Source: Brasenia schreberi
Lineage: Eukaryota; Streptophyta; Magnoliopsida; Nymphaeales; Cabombaceae
Length of the DNA: 64,000 bases
Direction of reading: 5' to 3'
NCBI GenBank assembly: GCA_036023115.1
Contig: JAYKKT010000040.1
Coordinates: 4,434,501 to 4,498,500, forward strand
The notes beneath the pieces were generated by a model that was not told the DNA's origin, did no database searches, and worked only from the letters and a program-made list of their open reading frames with translations. Below are positions 39,701-51,700 of this stretch, in pieces (the first letter of the stretch is position 1; each line of letters begins with the position of its first letter). The position numbers and the translations under genes are program-made.

Positions 39701-42700
39701 TTAACATTCATGGTATTCTTCACCAAACTACATGTCGTAATACACCTAAATAAAATGGGGTGGTTGAAGGGAAAAATCGTTATGTTCTAAAGGTTGCCCA
39801 TACACTTCTTTTTGGAAGTCACGTTCTTAAGCCCTATTGGGAGGAACCAATCTTACACTTAACAACTATTTATTTGATTAAAAGACTGCATGACACAATC
39901 TTCCATGGTACAAGCCCCATGAAAACCCTTATACAAGACTTAAAATCATTTCATGTTACTCCTCGAGTCTTTGGGTGCACATGTTATGTTCATGTTCAAT
40001 CCTCATCACGAGATAAATTTGATCCAAGGGCAATTCGGTGTATCTTTCTTGGTTACTCTACATCACAAAAAGGGAATAAGTGCTATGACCCCATCCATAG
40101 AAAATTCTATGTTTCTATGGATGGCACATTCTTTGAAACCACCCCATATTATTCTTCTTACGGGAAGCATGCTCATCTACAGGTAGCGGAAAAAGAGAAA
40201 GACTTTCCTAAGTCTCTTCTCCCCTTGTCCCGGAGATGAGTAAGATGCAAATGATCTTGTTGAACAACAAACAATTAAAGAGACTCTTATGTATAAAAGA
40301 TGACCACATAACATACTTGTAAGGCCCGAACAACTGGCAACTACTGAGATCAAAGTATCAACTTCTGATTCAGATTCTCAGCCCACTACCAACTTTGATT
40401 TGGAAATACCTATTGCTATCAAGAAAAGTAAAAGAACTTCACACATTATCCCATTTCTCAATAGGTTTTCTATAACCGTAAATATAAAAATTATAAAAGA
40501 TTTGTTATGAAAACTGAGATTTATAAAGTTCCTGCAAGTTTTGAAGAACCTAAAAATGTCAACATTAGAATACAACAATGGAAGATGAATTGCAAGCACT
40601 TACCAGGAATCAGACATGGTCTATTGTTGATTTACCACCTAATAGAAAATGGTTGTCTGTTAACATTAGAATACAACAATAGAAGATGAATTGCAGCCAC
40701 TTACCAGGAATCAGACATGGTTTATTGTTGATTTACCACCAAATAGAAAAGCGATTGACTGTAAATGGATTTATACAATTAAATACAAATAAGATGGAAC
40801 ACTAAAGAGATATAAGGCGAGATTAGTTACAAAAGGGTATAACCAATCTTATGACATAAATTACCATGAGACATTTGCATCGGTTGCCAAGTTGACTTTC
40901 ATTGGAGTGATTCTAAGCCTTGCTGCCATGAAAAATTGGAACTTATGACAATTGGATGTCAAGAATGCATTTCTGCAAGGAAGTCTAAACGAAGAAGTCT
41001 ATAGGGAGCTGACTTCTAGGATGCAAGTCAATATGAACTCAAGGAAAGTCTGCAAATGACACAAGGCCATCTATGGACTTAAACAATTGCCATGGGCATG
41101 GCTTGAAAAATTCAACGAGTGTTTATAGCTTGGGGTATAAAAGGAGTGTCAATGATCACACACTGTTTTTCAAGCAAGGTATCAAATTATCTCTTCTTAT
41201 AGAGTATGTATTGGCGATGACGTAGAAGAGATTTCAAGATTAAATGACAATTAACACCAACTATTTGATTTAAAAGACCTGGACATACTTCATTATTTTT
41301 TGGGGATAGAAGTCTTACATTTTAATGCCGGTATATTTCTAACTCAAAGGAAATATACAACGGATCTATTGAAAGACACCAATATGACAGATTGCAAGAA
41401 ATGTGATACACCTATAGATGTGAATCACAAACATCTTGGAGACATCACTAAGTTTCAAGATATAAGTATCAAAGGTTGGTTGGAAAATTGATCTACCAAA
41501 CTATTATAAGACCATATATCTCATATGCCGAGTAGGTTCATGCATTCTCCCACAAAGAACCACATGGATGCTGTCTACATAATATTAAGATACCTAAAAT
41601 CTACTCCGGGTGCAAGCATATTATATTCCAAATCGAGTGAACTACTTCTAGAGGTATATTTCGATGCAGACTGCTCTGGGTCACTGGATGATCGCAAGTC
41701 TACAACATGCTATATTATATTGTTGGGTGGTAATCTAATTTCATGGAGTAAAAAGCAATCAATAGTTGCCAGATTTACTGTAAAGGCCAAATATAGAGGT
41801 ATTGCTTAATTCATGTGTGGCGACAAGTGACTGGCTTCCTTAATCCTCGAATTGGGATTCAACATGATCTCTCCCATCTCTTTATACAATGATAACAATG
41901 CTACTATACAAATGACATCTAATCCAATTCAGCACGAAAGAACTAAACATATTGAAATTGATTGCCATTTTATAAAAAAAAAATTATCAGCTCAAGAATT
42001 CAAGTTTATTCTAGTCAAGTAAGAAGATCAAACTTTCTCACCAAAGTAGTTGGTTATAAGAGTCTTGTTAGCACTTTGGGCAAGTTGAGTGTTATTAGTA
42101 TCTTTCACTCAACTTGAAGGAGAGTGTTAAAAAATGTTAAAATGTTAAGATCTGCATCGGGTCCCAAGACTGGACCCATGCAAATATGTTATCCCTGGTT
42201 TGTACTCAGCTTTACATAATAGGGGTAAATATGTCTTTTAAGTTATAACTACCTGAAAATTAGAATTAGGGCTGTCATTAGTTGTGTAAATGCAGCTGCC
42301 AATGTGAAGGGGTGGAGAACACAAGGTTGAATGCAGGCAGATCTGAGTAATGTGCACATTTGTAAGTGATTTCTAATATTTTCATTTAATAAATAATTTT
42401 GTTTTAACAAAACCATGTCTTCAACTGCTTTCTTTTTTAAACTGTTGATGCAGTCTGGAATTGTTAGCATCACAAAATATTTGAGCCTCAGAAAAAGAAG
42501 AAAAAAGAAAGAACAAAAAGAAGTGAAACTGGTTTGGTTCCCTAATTGCTACCAAGGACTTTCTGGATGAACTGTTCCAGTTATCATTATTCAACCCATT
42601 GACATTATCATTCTTTTTTTAATTTTTACTAGGAAAGACTAGAAAGAATGAATTACTGTTTTATGTTAACGCAAATATGATGTGACTGTCTTGAATAAGA

Positions 42701-45700
42701 AGGAACCACAGCTTCCCACATTATTTAACATTTCAAGTGGTGGAAGCTTATTTATTCAGGTTGAATCTATTTTCCTCATAGATCATAAGCCATCTAAATG
42801 GAAAGATATGTGTTCTATCAAATAGTTTTAAGTGTGACCTCTTTTGTTTTAATCAAAGTGTATTGTTTTGTGTTTAATTTTCTTTTCGGATGAATTTTAT
42901 ATCTTTTGCAAATGTTTTATGAGAATTGCAATTACAAATCTGTGTGTACTTTGAGGTTTATCTTGTTTGTTGTCTCAGCTGGTATATGTTATCAATAGCA
43001 GTTGCCCATAATATAGCAGTAATGGGATATCGGATTTAGCGATACACTCTCATTTATGATTAAAAATAGTATCTATATATAATGGATTCTCTAATTTCTA
43101 AGAAATATCAAGAAACACATAACCATCACATTCATAAATATGAATCAAACTAAATAAACAAATTCGAGGAAGACAAACAATAGATATCATGTGTCATAAA
43201 CTTAAATTAAAAACAAAAACATAAATCTAACCAAGTTATTCTAAGTAGTAAGTAGAAGAATTAAAATGAACTAATATATTATACTTATCTGCTCAAGTGT
43301 GGTGACTAATTACTGTGGTCCAATCTAATTTGAGCAATGGACTATACTTACCTCACGTGCAAAGGATATTGTTAGGATGAAAAAAATGCTCTTAAACCGT
43401 AAAAAAAATCTTCAAGATGCGTGAGAAAATATAACACCCACTAAAAAATCACATGTTTAAGAATCAAAATATAACATTCACCAAATGACCAAAATATTTG
43501 TAATACTTTGGTGGTGGTGGGGTGGTGGCGATGGAAGCCACACGAGACAGAGAGATGGTGGTGGTGGTGAGATGGCGGTAATGGAGGCCACAAGGGAGTC
43601 TTAGTGGCAATGTTATAAATATCGTATGATATGATACGATACGCAATACGGGTGTATCAATACCTAAATTGATACAATTATGATACATGTATCGCACCCG
43701 TATCCTACGATACACTGCGATACAAATATTGTATCATACGATACATCCCGTACCGCATGATACGGGGTATTACGATACATGATTTTTTATGAATTTTATT
43801 TTATTTATTTTTAATTTTCAATATTTTAATATATCGTATCGATACAATTATTGCGGTTACCGATACACTAATTACAACATTGCTCGGTGGTGGTGGGGTG
43901 GTGACGGTGATGGAAGTCGCATGAGATTGAGAGAGAGATGGTGGTGGTAGGAGAGAGAGTTACCGATGGTGGGGCTTGTCATTGCCGGTGGCAATGGAAG
44001 GCGCATGAGAGAGAGGGGGTGACTTGACCCGATTAGGGTATACATTTGGGAATTGGGTCGGGTCGACCTATATCCATTGGATTGATCCGACCTGTACGCT
44101 ATCGCCAATATAATGGTCTGCCGCTAATAGCGTTCATGTTGGATGGCCGTTAAGTTCGAGCTGTTATAGGAGCCAAGGAACCACTAATATGCTATAGCTC
44201 GCTATAGAGGACACTATAGCACACTATTGATAACATTAGTCTGGTAATGAACTAAAATTCATAGCCTTCGAGTTTGCACCTATGAATGGCCTTGGGAAAT
44301 CAGCTTCACCCTGCATGATCGATGATCCTGATCTTTTTGATTTGTTTGTCAAAATATCCTTCCTTAAATCTGAAAAGAGTCAAAAGACAACCATTTTCCA
44401 TTGATCTCTTCATCCAATAGATGTTTAGCTCGTTTTCAAAGTTGCATCCTTTATTTCATTGCTAAAACAAAGCGGGAAGTCTTTCTCTTCTGTGGTTCCT
44501 GATATTAGTGAAAATTCAATTTCTCTCTGGCTATTTATGGGAGTTTTCAAGTAGGCATATGAAGGTTGGCTGGTTTTGATTAATTCATTAGGCTGCAAAG
44601 TCATGGATTTCACTAGTGTCGTAAGGTTTCTGGCCTAGCAACATAAACATCTTTAAGATAGCTCACCTTTTCTAAGTTATCTATTGATTTTTCTTGTTAC
44701 TGTATGACAATATTTTCTTTTGAGCTAGAACTTATATGTGGACATTTAGCATTTTGGTGAGAGGTCCACAATGCTGTTGAACTCTTAGACAAACATGAAG
44801 CTGTCCCTGTGATTATATTTGATATTTTCATGTGTTAACGTGATACTCATATCTGCCTGTTTTCCTACAAATTTTTAGATACTTGACTGGGAAACTGGCT
44901 CTAGGGTGGCGTATCCGCTTAACGCAGCATTTGCTGAAGAGCTATTTTGAGAATAATGCTTACTACAAGGTACAGTACCGCAAAGTTGTCATGGCCTAAG
45001 TTTTCCACCTCCTTGGTCTTTTAATTCTTGTTTTTCTTTGTGGAGAGAACGGTTGTTGGAAACCTTACAAGGTTGTACAGAAGCATATGTACTTTCTTTT
45101 CTTGCATAGATTCATCGGGACGGTGAGGTTCATCTATGTAAACATAGACATTGTTATGTCTTTATTAATTAAGATGCTAAGCTTGTACTGTAATTCCTTG
45201 CTGTTAGAAAATTATCGTGTAATGGTGTCATACTTGATATGTTAGTAGGGTTGTAGACTATATTAGCCGTACTTTAGGCATTCAAAATTTCTGATTTCTT
45301 TTTTCATTCTGTTTTATGAGAAATTCATTACAACTGAACTTTTATTTGTCCCTTCTGTTGAACTTTTTGGTGTGCTATTGGTTGATTTGGTAGTATATTT
45401 TCTGAGTGCAGGTGTTTTACATGTCAAGTGAAAATTTAGATGCAGACCAAAGAATAACACATGATGTGGAAAAACTGACCACCGAGTTATCAGGGCTTGT
45501 AACTGGAATGGTAAAGCCAATTGTTGACATTCTATGGTGAGTAGTATACCTTTATCGAGTCAGTTTGGAGTTAAAGCAGGTTAAAACTCTTGCCCTGAGA
45601 GCCATTTAAATACCCAACATTGTGCCTTGTTCCATTACCATTTAAAATTTCTTTCTTTGGTCCTATTTCCATTGCTCCGTGGTTGTCTTCAACTTGCTTG

Positions 45701-48700
45701 GCATCCTAAATGCACTTGCCTGCAATGTTTAAGAGTCCCCTTTCTTGTTCTTAGCAATATTGTAAATATTGTGGAAAGATTTCTTCTTCTGCTATACATA
45801 GAATAATATGGATAAGTTACGTACTTCAATATGTTGAATAACGATAGAGGAAAACATAAATTAACATGTACTATTAATTTTTCTTATAACACATAAAAGA
45901 AAGTGCTTTAAAAGATCTTTGGGAAGAGAGAAATGGAAATTGTGGAAAAATGTGGTGCTTAGAGGTATTTAAAATGTTTAGATCTTGTTATAATATTGCG
46001 ATAATTTTGGGAGCTAAACCTGAGAATAGAACATATTTTCAAATCTCTTGAGGAGAATAGCTGATAATATTGTTTTAATGTTTTTGGCTGAAAGCATTGT
46101 GAGAAGTTCAATTCAGAAAAGTTGTTGACTATGGTTTAAAGTTTCTGGTGAAATTCTGTATAATTATTGGTTTCAGAGAATCTTATCGGATATCTCTGGC
46201 TTTATAAGCTATGTTATTAATAGCGGTTAGCGGGCTGTTAGCGGTTGACCCTAATATAGCGGTAGCGGGGATATAGCGGATATAGCGGTACACTTTGATT
46301 TATGATTAAAAAATTATATATATATATATATATAATGGATTCTCTAATTTCTAAGAAATATCAAGAAACACATAACTACTACTTTATAAAACTAAATAAA
46401 CAAATTTTAAGAAGACAAACAATAAATTTCACGTGGCATATGCATATTGAATTGTTAAACTTATATTTAAAAACAAAAACATAAATATAACCAAATTATT
46501 CTATACATTAGGCATAATAATTAAAATAAACTAATATATATTATACTTATCGGCTCAAGTATGGATACAAAGGACACTGACAATTGCCTGCAAAAGAACT
46601 CTTACTCGTCTTACAAAAAAAGAGGTCAACTCTTCGATATAATCAGAACAAACACTATGATAAACTTCTACACGCTCTTTTTGCATGCAGGGGTTTATAA
46701 ACAAGGCTTTCTAAATTAAGGCTAAGATCTCATACTTCAATTTGGCATAGTACCTCCCCATGTAGAGGTTTTCTTATGACCATTTTATTCATTTATCATG
46801 TTTACTCAAATGACTTTTCACATCTCCAAGAGTCACCATATGTATCCCTTTGTAGGACACTAACATAGCTTCAACAACTATCATGCTTGATGAGATATAC
46901 ATTATTATTTTAAAAATACATCTTTTAGCTATTTTGATAAATCACTATACAATTCATTTTTTTTGTCTGCTTATTTGTATAATGATTTATAATAATATAT
47001 AATAAATCATTATACAAATAAGCAAACAAAAAAAAAACATTTATCAACCTATGAAAGTAAATCAAGTCAAAATATAACAAAATAAGCTAACATGTTTACT
47101 CAAATAACTTTTCACATCTCCAAGAGTCACCATATGTATCCCTTTATAGGACACTAACATAGCTTCAACAGCTACAATACTTGATGAGATATACATTATT
47201 ATTTTGAAAATACATCTTTTAGCTATTATGATAAACCATTATACAAATAAACAAACAACAAAATAAGCATTTATCAATGTGTGTAAGTAAATCAAGTCAA
47301 AATATAACAAAATAAGCATTGATAAACCATCTTGTACGCTATTCTTGATATAGCATACCGATATAGCGGTCATAGCGCCACTATTAGTGGCCAAGAAGGC
47401 CGCCCGCTAATCTTCCAGTGATATAGCGGTTCTCTGGCCGCTAATACACTATAGCGCGCTATAGCAGACGCTATAGCGGATGCTATAGCGCGCTATTAAC
47501 TACTTAATTTATAAGTGAAATATAGTTTAGCCCTAATTGTTTTCCATTTGTGTTTCATGTGTTTGGTATTAATCCTGATTGCTTTCCATTTCTGTTTCAT
47601 GCCACGTGTTTGGTGTTCTGATACAAAATGCAGGTTTTCATGGAGAATGAAAATGCTGACTGGGAGAAGAGGGGTTGCCGTTCTATACACTTACATGCTA
47701 TTAGGACTTGGATTCTTAAGGAATGCCACTCCAGATTTCGGTGACCTTTCCAGTAGGGAACAACAGCTTGAAGGAATTTTTAGGTCAGTGTTGATTGTTC
47801 TTCCAGACTTAATGTGATAGTAGTGTTCCTATTGATGTTATTACCCAAGGGACTTTTATTTACTCAAAATTGGGTAAATATTAGACATTCTATTTGATGC
47901 CACTTTTTATCATTGCAAAAAAAGTTTTAGTCACGAGTCAGGTGCGGCTATGAATTTTACTTGTGGAACTCTCCCTCACTCCTAGGAAGTGCTCTGCACA
48001 TTGGCTCAAGGAGATAGCCCATGGGATTCTAACCCCTGATTGTCCTTCCTATACTAAAGCCTGCTTCCTACTATGCTAAACCCCAGCAATGAGACTTAAA
48101 GTGACCGTAGGTATTGGCTTGCTTAAGGGAATATCACTCATCATAGTGGAACCTGTAATTGCTCCTCCAGCAGCAGAGGCCACTCCTGCTATATTATTGA
48201 CCCATTAGAACATAAAATGGCAGCACTAAAATTCACAGATTGTTAACTTCATCAATGTGTAAAGCCTACACATAATAAAACTTATTCACGTGTAAAACTT
48301 GCCCATGTTCAAACGGTTAAGGAATGCAATCTAAAAATAATTATATCTGTTGAAAAAATGTTCCCATTTTGCATAAATTTTGTGGAAATTGGATTTTGGA
48401 AACCAATATAAGGTTACTGCAGTTTATGGTTTTCCAAATTACCAATGTTCTCATGATAATATAATGAAAATTAAGTGTTCATATTTTGGTTCTGTGAATA
48501 AAACCCGACTTTTTTGAGCATATGATCGACAAATCAAAAGAAGGAAGATGTATTTGTGGACAGAGCTATCATTAACGATATTATTGCATTTGTTGCTTCT
48601 GCTTGTCAATTCACTTTCCACAAAAGAAAAAGGTGGCAGCGCTATGTATATCTCAGGTGCTCCGAGTTTATGAACCGTATAAACTTGCGACAAAACTTGA

Positions 48701-51700
48701 ATTTTTGTGTCAAGTTGTAAAGGACGTGGATGTTTCATTAAAATTTTGACTTGCAAATGACTTCAACGCTATGATCTTTTATGAAAAGCCTGTGATGTTT
48801 GTTTGAAAAGCATGTTCTTGCATCTGTTTTGTATGTACATTTTGTTTTTTTTCTTTTACTGTCAATTGGGTCATTCAATACTTCAGCGATACAAATTCTG
48901 TTGTTGCGCATGCAAACCTTTTCTGATTTTCTGATGTATGTGATCAGGTTTATGCATTCAAGGCTTCGAACTCATGCTGAATCCGTTGCATTTTTTGGCG
49001 GTGGTACCCGGGAACATGCTGTAATTTTCTTGGATGACCTCTTTAGCTTTCAACATAGTGCTGTAGTAACTTGTTTTTATGGAAAGATCAGCATGTTAGT
49101 ATACTGATGGCTATGGTACATGGAAATAGATGCATTCATGCAAAAGGACATAGAGAATGCCAATGATCTTTACTTGGTCCTTGCTTGGAATCTTCAGCAA
49201 AACAGATAACACCATGTTGCTAAAGTTTTATGCTATTGTCTCGGTCAAAAGGTGTTGGAGGTAATCTGTTGGGAAGACATCATAAGATGGTTTTCGCTGT
49301 GCTGCAGAGTGTGGCAGTTGAATTTCATTAAGCGACACTCGTGTATAATAAAAAAGAGAAACCCTATCTTAGAGAGTGTGGTTTTTGAATTTCTCTAGGG
49401 TTATCCTAAGTACTTGTAAATGTAAGTGATAGAAACACCTGCTTTTAGATGACATATAGAAAAAGGAACAAGTGAAAGGTTAACTTGGAAATGCAACTTT
49501 AAATCTGGTGTTGCTCTTTTGTCTTACAAGTATCCATGAATAGAGCTAGCATTAAGATATTCTGAGAGCTCCATTGAGTTAAAGGGGCTGATCTTTACCT
49601 AAACCGTAATTCAACAGCCCCTAAAGGCACATGGGTACCTCAATGGTAAATCTAGAAACGTGTTTCGGGTCTGTGAAAATAGCACCACAATCTCGCTAAT
49701 GATGTCCACAAAGACAAATACAAATGATCTCATACGATCTTCAACAAGCCAAAACACCAAACACTTTGTGCACACGACAAACCAAATAAGTACAATACCA
49801 AACAAGTCAAGTGAGCACAAAAAACTCTAATTTATTCACTTCACACCATCCCCTATTTATAGAGGTTATTACAAGTGAGAAGAGAGAGAGATAAGTGGGA
49901 GTTGCTGCTCCTAAGAGCTAGCGGTTGGGGGTTGACTGGCCCATGAGGGCCAGTTCAAGTTGGCCCATGCCATGAGCCTGCTTGGCTCTAATGACCCAAC
50001 TCTATTATAAGTTAACAATCTTCCTTCAAACTTGCGATGCATATATTGAAAGTTTGTCTGATAAAAACATAAATCTAGGGATTAACAAAGACTTTGTCAA
50101 GAAATCTGCTAACGGTAGTTCTGAAGAAACATAACATAAAGTTAGTCTTTTCTTCAAACATTCCTCTCGAATATAGTGACAATCCATCTTAATATTCTTG
50201 GTTCATTCATAGAATGTATTATTTGAAGCAATATACATGACACTTTTATTATAATAAAACAATTTTGTAGAGTCCTCCAATGCGACCTCCATGTCTGCTA
50301 GAAGTTCAGTGATCCAAGATATCTCTATTGCTTTGGTAGCCATGACTCTATATTCTGCCTCTTTAGATGATAAAGACACCTTTTGCTGCTTTTTACATGT
50401 CCAAGAGATTAGTGAGTCACCTAAAAATACACAAAATCAAGTGGTGGAATGTCTATTATTGACATGTCCACCCAATCAATATTAGTATAAGCAGTTAATT
50501 TAAGAGAAAATGATAAGGTTAGAATGATCCTCCTTTCAAGTGTATCCTTTATGTATCTCAGAATCCGTATAACCGCACTCATGTGTATACTTGTGGAAGT
50601 TTGTTGAAATTGACTTGTCACGTGTAGTGCATGTGTTATGTTTGGTCGAGTGATGATAAGATACGTAGGCGCCTATAATTTGTCCATAGGGAGTGGGATC
50701 TTCTAATTTTTTTTCATCTATAGTTCTCAGTTTGGTCGTATTACCTCCGGTGTGCTTACCTTCTTGTTCCTAACCTGACTTGTTTACAATATCACTAGCA
50801 AATTTTGTTTGTAACATAAAATAACTTCTGTTATTACGGGTTACTTCTATTCACAAGAAGTAACTAAGTAGACCTAAACCTTTCATTTCAAATTTTTCAT
50901 GCAAATCTCTTTTTATGTGTAATATCCCATTTTCAAGTGATGATGATACCATCTACGTACAGAAGTAGAATCATAATGACTGCATCAGTTTTTCTTACAA
51001 ACAAAGAAGTGTCAGTATAACAAGAGTGAAAATCCCGTGCATGCATAAAATTTTAAAATCTATCAAACCAAGTCTTAGGTGCTTGTTTGAGTCCATATAA
51101 AACCTTTTTTTAGTTTAAGAACATAATTACTTGGAGCATTGATTCCAAACGAGGAGACCTATGTATCTTCACTAAGACTATCATTCAAAAAGGTATTTTT
51201 ATCCAATTGATACATGTCCAGTATTTAATAGCACAAATAGAGATCAATATACGAACATTAGTCATACGAGCAAAAAGAGCAAAAGTTTACTCATAATTAA
51301 TCCCACCCTTAGCTATAAGTCTTGCTTGTACCTTTGAATGAATCCATCACTATGGGTTTTGACCTACCCACGTAACCAATAATTTTCTTTAAATTGGATT
51401 TGAGAACAATGTCCCAAGTACTATTATTTTCTAGAGCTTCTAATTCATAGCTTTTCTCCATTCTAAGTTATTTTTTGTTTGGTCATAATGATTTGGTTCA
51501 AGGATACTCGATATGATTGCTATATGGTTTCAATGTTGAGGTTAAAAAGTTTTATAAGACACAAATCTTTGATGAGGTTTTATGATTCTTTTTCTAGGAA
51601 TATTGTCGTTTTCTCTATTCTCCATACATAATAATGTTCAAAAGGTCTTATGATTTCTTCTCTAGTTTCAGGATTTCTAGTTGGACCATACTTTCCTCTT

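Larger units (their letters stand above)
37469..42409 (+). mobile_element. Ty1/copia LTR retrotransposon 2 (plus, in ABCD1 intron 13)
   Basis: 4.94 kb with LTRs at 37469-37744 and 42125-42409, 5-bp TSD AAACC on both sides (37464-37468, 42410-42414) and PBS TGGTATGAGAGC (37745-37756, tRNA-iMet type). Degenerate coding order: gag ([12 protein letters not shown] at about 37.95 kb), zinc knuckle with the last Cys replaced ([14 protein letters not shown]), protease [13 protein letters not shown] near 38.91 kb, GAG-pre-integrase, integrase (39760-40239), RT and RNase H (41525-41809, ending KAKYRGIA). Many stops and frameshifts. The RT YVDD box is lost around 41.2 kb. Confidence 0.95.
46201..47515. 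mobile_element. Non-autonomous TIR element with TATAGCGG repeats, ABCD1 intron 15
   Basis: Body 46209-47507 between perfect 8-bp TSDs TTTATAAG (46201-46208, 47508-47515). Ends CTATGTTATTAATAGCG and CGCTATTAACTACTTAA (13 of 17 complementary). Both flanks carry clusters of TATAGCGG/GCTATAGCG. No transposase. Non-autonomous and hAT-like by TSD length. Confidence 0.75.

Noticed and set aside
43620..43870. Repeated GATACGATACG units as a possible CRISPR-like array
   Set aside because: Palindromic MITE sequence in a plant intron, with no regular repeat-spacer spacing.
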